Source: JAOTVV01 sp041602035 (GTDB lineage Bacteria > Gemmatimonadota > Gemmatimonadetes > Gemmatimonadales > GWC2-71-9). Taken from it: a DNA stretch of 64,000 bases. Both the position numbers and the translations under genes were made by a program. Shown piece by piece: positions 33,735 to 41,588 of this stretch. The notes under the pieces were generated by a model. The model saw nothing but the letters and a program-made list of their open reading frames with translations, made no database searches and had not been told where the DNA came from. Position 1 is the first letter of the stretch. Every line of letters begins with the position of its first letter. The stretch lies in assembly GCA_041602035.1 (NCBI GenBank), contig JBFIHA010000005.1, forward strand, positions 1-64,000, written 5' to 3'.

Positions 33735-35204
33735 ATGAAACGTCTCCACACCGGAATACGACCGCTCGACGAGCGCACCGGCGGCCTCATGGCCGGGGGC
33801 CTGTACGTGCTCGCCGGTGCCCCCGGGAGCGGTACGCTCGACACGGTCCTGCATTTCCTGCACGCCGGCCTCGCCGTCGGCGAGCGAGTGGCCCTGCTGT
33901 CGACCATGGCCCCGGAGCAGGTGGTCGAACAGGCACAGCATTTGGGGTTCGACTTCCGGACGCCCTGGGATGATGGGCGTCTCAGGCTCGTCGGGTTCGC
34001 GGCGGATTTCGACCGGTTATTGCTCAGTGCCGCCGAGCCTGGAGAGGCCTTTAACGAACTCTCGGCGCTCGTCGGCCCGGATGTGGCCCGCGTGGGAGTA
34101 GATCCCGGGAAGCCGTTGTGGGAAACGCGTGCCGGGACATCCCTGGCAAGTCGCTTCGTGAGCTGGGGCCAGTCATCCGGGGCGACGCTGCTGGTCACGA
34201 TTGCCAGCGACCTCTCCGACACGCTGTCCCCCGCCACCGAGTGGGTACTGCAAAGCGCAACGGGAGTGCTGAAGATCGATAGGCTGCCGAGTGGCCTGCG
34301 GCAGCTCTCGGTGCGTCGCCTGAGCCCGCCGATCGACCACGAGGGAGCCATTTCGCTGGAGGTCGTCCCGGGCAAGGGGCTGTGTGAGCCGACCGGGCGA
34401 TTCGATCGACGCCGCACCGACACCCCCATTGGGAGCGAGCGCCGCCTGCTCCTCCTCACGTTGGCGAAGGCGCCGGAGGAACTGCTGGCCTGGGCCCGCA
34501 ATCGATATGACACCGTGGAGCTGACCGAGCCGCTCGAGCTCGTGTCACGACTCCAAGAGGGGGAAGAATACGGGGTCATCCTCGTCGTGCTCGATCGCGG
34601 TAGCAGCCGTGACGCGGCCGAGACCTGTCGCGCGGTGCGCCCGCTCACCGGAGCCCCGATCGTGCTGGCGACCGATGATCGCCTACGGGCCACCGACCGT
34701 ACACAGGCTCTCGACGCGGGCGCGAACGACTTCCTCAGCGACAACTTCAGCCTGGTCGAGCTGGCCTCGCGCATCGACCGCGCGATGCGCGCCACGGGCG
34801 ACCCGCCACGGGCGCGCCGCAAGGAGGAGGCCGCGGTCGCGATTCCAGACGGTGTGCTGGACGCCGACGAGTTTGCCCGCCGCATGGACGAGCGCCTTCG
34901 CGCCACGCAGGCGATGCCGTTTGCCATGATTCAAATCCACTGCAGCGCTTCGGAGAGTCGGGTGCTGGGCGAGGCACTGGCCCACCAGGTTCGCGACGCC
35001 GGGGACTGTGTGGGACGAACGCAGCACGGATTCGCCGTCGTGCTGCATGGCGCGCGACCCAGACAGGCCGACGCCTACCTGAGTCGGGTGCGTGAGGCCC
35101 TGGATCGACTCGGGAACCAGTCATCCGACTTCCGCGTGGTCGTGCTCTCGAGCGCGACGGATGGCGACGCCATTCTCAAGGCGCTCCACGCTGCTGCCGC
35201 GTAG
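33735..35204 (+). CDS. BcsE-like c-di-GMP sensor candidate (degenerate NTPase, REC-like, GGDEF-like)
   Basis: The 489-residue product has three parts. Residues ~1-220 resemble a KaiC/RecA-like ATPase (MKRLHTGIRPLDERTGGLMAGGL), but the Walker A is degenerate (GAPGSGTLD at 28-36, no GKT/S). Residues ~235-350 look like a receiver domain, with ILVVLDRG in the phosphoacceptor region and no partner Lys. Residues ~370-489 look like a GGDEF domain without GGDEF. This is the layout of BcsE, the c-di-GMP-binding regulator of cellulose secretion. The LRATD at residues 317-321 followed by AGAN matches, from memory, the LRATD (R306-D309) of E. coli BcsE. An RDAGD at 420-424 falls where BcsE has its RxGD site. 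It probably senses c-di-GMP and drives the synthase below. Confidence 0.65.
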   Translation: MKRLHTGIRPLDERTGGLMAGGLYVLAGAPGSGTLDTVLHFLHAGLAVGERVALLSTMAPEQVVEQAQHLGFDFRTPWDDGRLRLVGFAADFDRLLLSAAEPGEAFNELSALVGPDVARVGVDPGKPLWETRAGTSLASRFVSWGQSSGATLLVTIASDLSDTLSPATEWVLQSATGVLKIDRLPSGLRQLSVRRLSPPIDHEGAISLEVVPGKGLCEPTGRFDRRRTDTPIGSERRLLLLTLAKAPEELLAWARNRYDTVELTEPLELVSRLQEGEEYGVILVVLDRGSSRDAAETCRAVRPLTGAPIVLATDDRLRATDRTQALDAGANDFLSDNFSLVELASRIDRAMRATGDPPRARRKEEAAVAIPDGVLDADEFARRMDERLRATQAMPFAMIQIHCSASESRVLGEALAHQVRDAGDCVGRTQHGFAVVLHGARPRQADAYLSRVREALDRLGNQSSDFRVVVLSSATDGDAILKALHAAAA

Positions 35205-35247
35205 CCGGCCCCAGACAGCGCCGGCGCACCGACGAGACAACTGACTC

Positions 35248-37458
35248 ATGCCCTCCGTCCCGAGGCGCCCGCGACCCCGGATTCCCTACTGGATCCGGTT
35301 CTCACTCACCGTCTTCGGACTCACGGCGATCACGTCGGCGTTTGTGCTGGTCGTTCTGCCACAGCGGTTTGTGCTGCAGGCTGGGCTCATCGAATCCGGC
35401 ATCACGTTCCCGGCCACGGCGCCGCCCTTCGTGCCCCCATCGCCTCCACACGTCCGACAGCCGCCGCCACGCGTGGCACCGATGCCGCCGCCGCCGCCGA
35501 CTGCAGCCGGTCCGGCGGAGCAGTTCTGGAGAGCGGTGCTGCCCATGCTCCGGGCCGAGCAGTGGGAGCGCGCGCTCCCGCACTTTCGCACCTATCTGGT
35601 GGCCCATCCCGACGATCGAGCCGTGTGGCGGGAACTCGCCGTGGTGCTCACCCGCATGGGGCGGTACGACGAGGCGGAGTCCGTCTATGGTCGGCTGCGC
35701 CGCGCGGCGGACGATCCCGCCCTGACGCTGCAACTGGCCCGACTGCTGCGAGACCGGGGCAGCCCTGAGGGCGCCCTGGCACTGTATGACACGCTTCTGG
35801 CAGCGTCCCCCGACGACACCGCGCTGCTCGTCGAATACGCGCAGACGTTGACGTGGGCCGAGCGGTATGCGAGCGCCGCGGCGGTGTACCGCGACCTGCT
35901 GCATCGCCATCGGTACCGGCACGCTCTGCGGCTCGAGCTGGCGCACGTGCTGTACTGGGATGGTCAACGTGCCGAGGCACTGCGCGAACTCACCGCCATT
36001 CCCGCCGAGGCACCACAACGTGTCGAGGCGCTGCAGCTCCGAACCGTGATCGAGCGGGAGCTTGCCGTTGTCGGGTCTCCGGTCGAGACGTTTCTCGATG
36101 GGGCGCGACGTGCGGTCCTGGCAGGAGACTTCGAGGAAGCGCGGCGCCGATACGCGCAGGCGGTGGCTCGCAGCCCACGAGACCCCGCGCTGTGGCTCGA
36201 GTGGGCAGACGTCCTGCAGTTCCGGCTGCAGGAGCCCGTGGCGGCGCGTGAGGCGCTGGTCCACCTGGGGACATTGCGAGATCTCACGTGGGATGAACGC
36301 TTCCGCATCGCGCAGCTGCACGCCTGGACGGGAGACGAGGCGCTGGCCAAGACAATGCTCGTGACACTGCTCGCGGAGGACTCGACCCGCACTGACGGTT
36401 GGGTCCTGTTGGGAGATCTCCACCGCTTCAGTGATGCGCGCATCGACGCTCGAAATGCCTACCGAGCGGCGTTGACCCTGGATCCCGCAAGCGTGCCCGC
36501 TCGAGAGGGCGAGCGCGAACTCGGCCGCCAGGTGGCCCGAGCCCTCGACCGCAGAGAGCGGCCGCGCGCCGGACCGGAAGTGCTGTACTTCCGGGACTCC
36601 GACGAGTTTCAGCGCCTGGATATCGGGGCGCACGCGCGCTACCGGTGGGGAAGCACGGTGCTCGTCGCCCGGGCGGGACACCGCACGCTCGACGGAATCG
36701 CGCTTGGCGGCACGGCCGGTCGAGAGACCGGACCGTTCTTCCAGCTCGAGTTGGCGCAGTGGTGGCGGCTCGGATCAGTGCGGACGTCTGTGGCGGTCGG
36801 CGCCGAATACCTCGATGCCCTCGGAACGGAACCCACCGTAGCTATCGAGGTCGCGCTCCCGGAGGCGAGCGGGACCGCCATCGAGATCTCATACGAGCAC
36901 GGTCCCGCGTTCCATCGCACCGTCACGCTCGAGAGCGTGCTGGGTGCCATCCAGGCCGACCACGTCCAGGCCTCGGCGTTCCGGCCGCTGGGACGCCGCT
37001 GGACTCTCTCGGCCCTTGGCGCGGTCACCTCGCTACGCGGGAGCGACAGCAACAACTGGCGCTTCAACAGCTTCGTCACCCTGCGTCGCGAGCTGGCCGG
37101 TCCGTTGAGTGTCGCCGTCACCTCGCAGGCCCTGGCGTTTGCGTCTCCGGCACCGGCCCTGGGAACGCAACGCACCTACTGGGATCCCCGGGCCTTCGTG
37201 GCAGGGGGAATCCAGCTCGAGGCGCGCTCTCCGGCCGATGGGGCATGGGATGTCTATGGCCGCGTCACCCCCGGCATCGGGCTGGTGCACGAGCGAACCG
37301 CGAACGGGATCGACCTCGTTCCACAGCTCGCCACCGAGGCAGGGGTGGGGTACGAGACGTCGCGTATCGTGTTCGCCGCCGGCATCGCCTACTTGCGAGG
37401 ACGCGAAGGCACCTATAACTCGATCGGCGCGAACCTGAGCCTCGGCGTCCGGTACTGA
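35248..37458 (+). CDS. TPR plus outer-membrane beta-barrel protein (PgaA/BcsC-like exporter)
   Basis: The 736-residue product has an N-terminal hydrophobic helix (about 17-40), then a proline-rich linker (56-90). TPR units fill about 90-430 (WERALPHFRTYLVAHPDDRAVWRELAVVLTRMGRYDEAESVY and similar). The last ~290 residues are alternating beta-strands (VLVARAGHRTLDGIALGG, TSVAVGAEYLDAL, VAIEVALPEASG) ending NLSLGVRY, with the C-terminal aromatic expected of barrels. This TPR-plus-barrel order matches PgaA and BcsC, the outer-membrane exporters of poly-GlcNAc and cellulose. The N-terminal helix has no obvious cleavage site and a 16-residue basic lead, which is unusual. The gene begins 43 bp after the sensor gene. 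Confidence 0.75.
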   Translation: MPSVPRRPRPRIPYWIRFSLTVFGLTAITSAFVLVVLPQRFVLQAGLIESGITFPATAPPFVPPSPPHVRQPPPRVAPMPPPPPTAAGPAEQFWRAVLPMLRAEQWERALPHFRTYLVAHPDDRAVWRELAVVLTRMGRYDEAESVYGRLRRAADDPALTLQLARLLRDRGSPEGALALYDTLLAASPDDTALLVEYAQTLTWAERYASAAAVYRDLLHRHRYRHALRLELAHVLYWDGQRAEALRELTAIPAEAPQRVEALQLRTVIERELAVVGSPVETFLDGARRAVLAGDFEEARRRYAQAVARSPRDPALWLEWADVLQFRLQEPVAAREALVHLGTLRDLTWDERFRIAQLHAWTGDEALAKTMLVTLLAEDSTRTDGWVLLGDLHRFSDARIDARNAYRAALTLDPASVPAREGERELGRQVARALDRRERPRAGPEVLYFRDSDEFQRLDIGAHARYRWGSTVLVARAGHRTLDGIALGGTAGRETGPFFQLELAQWWRLGSVRTSVAVGAEYLDALGTEPTVAIEVALPEASGTAIEISYEHGPAFHRTVTLESVLGAIQADHVQASAFRPLGRRWTLSALGAVTSLRGSDSNNWRFNSFVTLRRELAGPLSVAVTSQALAFASPAPALGTQRTYWDPRAFVAGGIQLEARSPADGAWDVYGRVTPGIGLVHERTANGIDLVPQLATEAGVGYETSRIVFAAGIAYLRGREGTYNSIGANLSLGVRY

Positions 37459-37460
37459 TC

Positions 37461-38801
37461 GTGGCAACCCGAACCCGGACCCTCATCTCGCTCCTCCTGA
37501 TCGCCGGCGTCGTCGGCGGGTCGGCATGGCTCACCCTCTGGACGCTCCAGTCACCACTTGCCGTGCAGCGCTTTCTGGTGCGGCTGGTCGTGATCAGCCT
37601 CATCATCTTCCTCGCCATTCTGTTCGTGCGCTATTTCTCGCTCTTGTGGTTCGCGTTTCTCCAGCTGCTGGAGAAGACCATGCGGCCGCAGCGGACGGAC
37701 GTGCCGCTCCCGCCTGTCTCGGTGATCGTGCCCGCCTACAACGAGGGCACAGTGCTGGAATCCGCAATCGACGCACTGCTCCGAATCGACTACCCGACGT
37801 TCGAGATCATCGTCGTCGACGACGGGTCAACTGATGACACGCTCGCCATTGCCCAGCGATGGGAAGGCCGGCATGGCGGCGTCGAGATACGGGTCTTCAG
37901 CAAAGCCAACGGTGGCAAGGCGACGGCGCTCAACACCGGTATCGCGCAGGCACGCTACGGGTTCGTACTCTGCATGGACGCCGACTCCGCCATCGCACCG
38001 GACACGCTCCGCGAGGCCATGCCGCATTTCGAGGATGCGTCCGTGGGGGCCGTGGCGGGGAACGTGAAGGTGGTGAATCGAGTCAATTGGCTCACCCGGC
38101 TCCAAGCGCTCGAGTACATCGAAGGGCTCAACATGCCGCGTCGCGCCCAGGGCTTCATCGCGGCTGTCAACATCGTGCCTGGTCCCGTCGGGTTGTTCCG
38201 GATCGAGGCACTCCAGGAAGTCGGTGGGTACGACAATGACACGTTTGCCGAGGATGCGGATCTCACCCTGAAGCTCATTACCGCGGGCTGGAAGATCGTC
38301 TACGAAGAGAACGCCATTGCGTGGACCCAAGCGCCGACCCGCGTGCTCGATCTCGTGCAGCAGCGGTACCGCTGGACCCGTGGGATTCTCCAGGCCATCC
38401 GCAAGCGCAAGCAGATCCTCGTCCAGCCATTTCCGGACTTCCCGCTTTGGCTGTCAGGGGTGGAGATGGGATTCGAGGGTATCATCTGGCCCGTGCTCAA
38501 CGTCTATGGGCACCTGTTCTTTGCCCTGGTGGCGCTGCTGTATGGCATGGGAGAGTTGTTGCTGTACTGGTGGATCCTGCTCACCCTGCTCGACCTGGTG
38601 GCGGCGTTGATCACGGTGGCTATGGAGGAGGAAGAGTTGTCCCTGGTGCCATTGGCCGTCGTGTATCGGTTCTTCTTCATTCTCTTCCTCGATGTCACCA
38701 AGACATTCGCGGCCGTCGAGGAGGCGTTCAGGCTCGGCATGGAGTGGGGCAAACTCCGCCGCCTTACCTACCGGGAGGAAACTGGCGTCGGCGGGCCGTA
38801 G
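37461..38801 (+). CDS. Processive family 2 glycosyltransferase (PgaC/IcaA/HasA-like polysaccharide synthase)
   Basis: The 446-residue product begins with a GTG 2 bp after the previous stop, indicating coupling. Two N-terminal TM helices (about 5-28 and 38-72) precede a GT-A catalytic domain. It has VDDGS (120-123), MDADS (Asp173 and Asp175), FAEDAD (Glu264/Asp265, the catalytic base region) and the processive QQRYRW motif (300-305). Three or four C-terminal TM helices follow (from FPLWLSG onwards). There is no PilZ domain, so it resembles PgaC (poly-beta-1,6-GlcNAc) or hyaluronan synthases, not BcsA. It should polymerise a nucleotide sugar and thread the chain across the inner membrane. The sugar is unproven. 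Confidence 0.9.
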   Translation: MATRTRTLISLLLIAGVVGGSAWLTLWTLQSPLAVQRFLVRLVVISLIIFLAILFVRYFSLLWFAFLQLLEKTMRPQRTDVPLPPVSVIVPAYNEGTVLESAIDALLRIDYPTFEIIVVDDGSTDDTLAIAQRWEGRHGGVEIRVFSKANGGKATALNTGIAQARYGFVLCMDADSAIAPDTLREAMPHFEDASVGAVAGNVKVVNRVNWLTRLQALEYIEGLNMPRRAQGFIAAVNIVPGPVGLFRIEALQEVGGYDNDTFAEDADLTLKLITAGWKIVYEENAIAWTQAPTRVLDLVQQRYRWTRGILQAIRKRKQILVQPFPDFPLWLSGVEMGFEGIIWPVLNVYGHLFFALVALLYGMGELLLYWWILLTLLDLVAALITVAMEEEELSLVPLAVVYRFFFILFLDVTKTFAAVEEAFRLGMEWGKLRRLTYREETGVGGP

Positions 38802-38828
38802 GCTCGTGTCGCAGAGAGAGGTGTCATT

Positions 38829-39041
38829 ATGGGTGTGATCGACCTACTCGTCACGATCATCGTCGTCACCATTCTCGTGACCATTGCACTCGGGGTCATG
38901 ACATATATCGCGTACAAGCTGCGTCTGTCGCGGCGTCCGGTCTCGGTCGACGACGACGCAACCGGCCCGCGGTTCTTCGTGCTGCATCGCCCGGCTGTGG
39001 CGGGCACCCGCTCGAGTGAGGAGCATGTCACCGAAGCGTGA
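38829..39041 (+). CDS. 70-residue single-TM protein in the PgaD position
   Basis: The product has one strongly hydrophobic helix (GVIDLLVTIIVVTILVTIALGVMTYIAYKL) and a ~40-residue basic then acidic tail. It lies 27 bp after the synthase gene and overlaps the next gene by 17 bp. In pga operons the gene after pgaC encodes PgaD, a small membrane protein that joins PgaC to bind c-di-GMP. This protein is shorter (PgaD has two TM helices and ~137 residues), so only the position and membrane nature match. It is easily missed by gene finders. Confidence 0.7.
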   Translation: MGVIDLLVTIIVVTILVTIALGVMTYIAYKLRLSRRPVSVDDDATGPRFFVLHRPAVAGTRSSEEHVTEA

Positions 39042-40896
39042 TCCGGTCCCGCGAGCCCGCACTCCCTGGCAGTGGCTGCGGGGATTGCTGCTGCTCGGGG
39101 TGCTCGCGGCGGGGGTCGTCGCCGCTGGCATGAAGCTCTGGCAGGACATCGACATCCAGCGGCTCACACGGAGCGTGGTCCTCGCCGACCCCGTCGCCGT
39201 ACCCCCGGCGCTCGCGCCCGCCCCTGCCGCATCGTCGACACGAGGGTACCGCGCCGTGCTGTACTTCTCGCACGCAAGCGCACGCCATTTCCCAGACTCG
39301 ACCTACTACCCGACGCTCTTGGACCGCTGGGAAGGACTCATGGCCGGTACCGGTGCCGTGGTCTTACGCGCCTCCAATGCCGCGCAACTCGAGGCACTCG
39401 ACGCCGGGAGCGTGGTGGTGGTTCCGGCAGCGGTATGCCTCGGCACCGGCGAGATGAACGCGCTCCGTGCCCACGCCGACCGTGGGGGTGGCCTCGTGCT
39501 CACGTGGGCGGCTGGTGCACGGGATTCCGTCTGCAACTGGCGCGGCTGGGAGGCTGTGGCCGCGCTCACGGGCAGTCGAGACGTTCGTGAAGTGGAGCCT
39601 CGAAGTGGTCTCTACCTCACCGTCCCGAGCGAGGTAGTCCTTTCGGCGGGCTTCGACCCCGGCACGCGGATCGAGCTACGCTACGAGTCTCCACTCGCCG
39701 CGCAGACCGAAGGCGCTCGGATCTACTGGTCGGACTGGGCACTCAACGTGGCTCCCGTGGCCGGTGCGCAGCCGGTCAACGCGGCGGCGGTTACCAGGGT
39801 AACGGAGGGCGGTGGCCGCATCGTGTGGTTTGGGTTTCGGCTGGGGCACGGCGCCCGTCCCCAAGACGAACAGCGTCTTGACGCGCTCGCGGCCAATGGG
39901 GTGCGCTGGGCCGCCGGCGTGCCAACGGTCGATATCCACCCGTGGCCGAACGGAGCGCGGGCTGGCCTCCTCATTGCACAGGACGTCGAGTCGGGATTCC
40001 CGAATGCTGCGGCGCTCGCCGCGCTCGCGAAGCGGAAATCCGTTCCCGTCACGTTCTTCGTGGTCTCGCGCCTCGCGCTCGATTACCCGGAGCTGGCCGA
40101 GTCACTCAGCACCGCCGGCGAAGTCGGCAGTCAGACCTCGGACCATACCGTACTGTCCGGCCTCTCGCTCGGAGATCAGCGGGCCCGCCTGAGCCGCACC
40201 TGGGCCGAAGTGCGAGGCTGGACCGGCGATTCCACCTTCGGCCTCCATCCACCCGAGGAACGATTCGACGCCAACACCTTACGCGCCTGGCGCGACGTCG
40301 GCGGGTCGTACCTGGTGGCCGTGAACGAGTCGCGCACCGGGAGCCCAGAGGTCTTCGAGACCCGGGATGGCGAAATCATCCTCTTGCCCAGGATCATCAA
40401 GGACGACTACAACGTCTACGTCCAAGACGGTGCGCTCCGCTCACGGCGCCTGCTGGAGGCTTACTTGGAGGGACTTACGAAGGTCCGTTCCCTAGGTGGC
40501 GTGGCTATCGTGTCACTGAGGAGCCAGGTCGGCGGCGATCCCGGACGGGTCAAGGTGATCGGCGAGGTGATCGACAGCATGCGGATGATGGAGGACTGGT
40601 GGATCGCCACCGGTCGAGACATCGCGACATGGTGGTCGGCCCGGCGTTCGACCTCACTGCATTTCCTCGACAGTCCCGCCGACGAGATCGCGTTCGAAGT
40701 CGTCGCGCCGGCCGATGCCGGGTTGAGCGACGCTTGGGTTCGGCTCATCGTTCCGGAGCGCCACCGCGATTGGATTCCGCACGTCGACGGGTATCCGGCC
40801 GCCTATGCGGAAACGGCACTCGGCTTGCGCATCGCGCTCCCCGACTTCGCGCCCGGCGAGCGAATCACCGTGACACTCTCACCGAGCGGCACCTGA
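39025..40896 (+). CDS. Membrane-anchored polysaccharide-deacetylase-like protein
   Basis: I start at the ATG 39025, behind GTGAGGAGC. The 623-residue product has one N-terminal TM helix (about 17-36), then an alpha/beta domain (about 75-295; VLYFSHASARHF, GTGEMNALRAHADRGGGLVLTW) that resembles GATase/trimerisation-type domains. A NodB/CE4-like domain follows (about 300-530). In it, AQDVE gives an Asp at 320, SDHTVLSG a His at 374, and GLHPPEERFD a third motif. The second metal His (normally H-x(3-4)-H) and the final LxxH are not evident, so activity may be lost or altered. Periplasmic placement and context suggest modification of the exported polymer, the role of PgaB. Confidence 0.7.
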   Translation: MSPKRDPVPRARTPWQWLRGLLLLGVLAAGVVAAGMKLWQDIDIQRLTRSVVLADPVAVPPALAPAPAASSTRGYRAVLYFSHASARHFPDSTYYPTLLDRWEGLMAGTGAVVLRASNAAQLEALDAGSVVVVPAAVCLGTGEMNALRAHADRGGGLVLTWAAGARDSVCNWRGWEAVAALTGSRDVREVEPRSGLYLTVPSEVVLSAGFDPGTRIELRYESPLAAQTEGARIYWSDWALNVAPVAGAQPVNAAAVTRVTEGGGRIVWFGFRLGHGARPQDEQRLDALAANGVRWAAGVPTVDIHPWPNGARAGLLIAQDVESGFPNAAALAALAKRKSVPVTFFVVSRLALDYPELAESLSTAGEVGSQTSDHTVLSGLSLGDQRARLSRTWAEVRGWTGDSTFGLHPPEERFDANTLRAWRDVGGSYLVAVNESRTGSPEVFETRDGEIILLPRIIKDDYNVYVQDGALRSRRLLEAYLEGLTKVRSLGGVAIVSLRSQVGGDPGRVKVIGEVIDSMRMMEDWWIATGRDIATWWSARRSTSLHFLDSPADEIAFEVVAPADAGLSDAWVRLIVPERHRDWIPHVDGYPAAYAETALGLRIALPDFAPGERITVTLSPSGT

Positions 40897-40989
40897 CGGT
40901 TCGGAGAGATCGGGTAGGGCCAACCGCCTCGCTTGCATCCCCAGTCCGACCCCTCCTACCTTGGTCGTTCCTCTTTCCAGGATCGTGAC

Positions 40990-41457
40990 ATGGGCACCAC
41001 GCGCCGCGGGTTCGGGCTGATCGGCTTCTTGTCACTCTCGATGGCGTGTTCGCCTCCCGAGCAGCCTCATCGCAACGACAGCGCCGCCGTGCGCGAGATG
41101 CTTGCCGACATCAATCGGGCCTTCTCCGCCGCCTACATCGCGGGTGATGCCGCCGGGGTGGCTGCGCTGTACACCGAGGACGGGATCCTCATCCCACCGG
41201 GAAGAACGGTTCGAGGCCGCGCGGCGATTCAGCGGTATTTCACGGCACCCCCGGGACGACGACAAGTCGATCACCGACTCACCACCGAGGATCTGTGGAT
41301 CGAGGGCGCAACGGCAACGGAGATCGGGACCTGGTTCAGCGTGACTGAGCGAGAAGGTGAGCCGCCCGATACCGCCTCCGAACGCTACCTCCTGGTCTGG
41401 AGGCGCGGGACCGATGGACGCTGGCGCATGCAGGTAGACATGTGGCACCGACCATGA
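40990..41457 (+). CDS. SgcJ/EcaC-type DUF4440 lipoprotein
   Basis: The 155-residue product starts MGTTRRGFGLIGFLSLSMAC, a leader that also has a twin-Arg look and ends in a lipobox Cys. The NTF2-like domain follows: REMLADINRAFSAAYIAGDAAGVAALYTEDGILIPPGRTVRGRAAIQRYF and YLLVWRRGTDGRWRMQVDMWHRP. The YI(A/G)GDA..VAALYTEDG motif is typical of the SgcJ/EcaC group. It lies 93 bp after the exopolysaccharide operon on the same strand. A link to it cannot be shown. Confidence 0.82.
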   Translation: MGTTRRGFGLIGFLSLSMACSPPEQPHRNDSAAVREMLADINRAFSAAYIAGDAAGVAALYTEDGILIPPGRTVRGRAAIQRYFTAPPGRRQVDHRLTTEDLWIEGATATEIGTWFSVTEREGEPPDTASERYLLVWRRGTDGRWRMQVDMWHRP

Positions 41458-41549
41458 CCGACGATGAGCCGAGCGCGATTGGCGAGGTGCAGGTCTTCCG
41501 GTCCGTCGACGCAGCCAGGAGCTGGATCGTGAGCTGACGGCCGCGCTTC

Positions 41550-41580
41550 CTCTCCCGATATATTCCATGCATCGGGAGAG
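41550..41580 (+). promoter_or_regulatory. Hairpin that buries the ribosome binding site of rtcB
   Basis: CTCTCCCGAT (41550-41559) pairs perfectly with ATCGGGAGAG (41571-41580) around an 11-base AT-rich loop. The 3' arm contains GGGAGAG, the only good ribosome binding site for the rtcB ATG at 41589, so in the folded RNA the site would be paired. This could be an on/off translation switch. The same palindrome in DNA could also be an operator. Confidence 0.5.
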
Positions 41581-41588
41581 GGCATCCC

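Noticed and set aside
33611..34927. 438-codon frame antisense to the BcsE-like gene
   Set aside because: Ser/Arg-rich low-complexity translation with no start region; a shadow.
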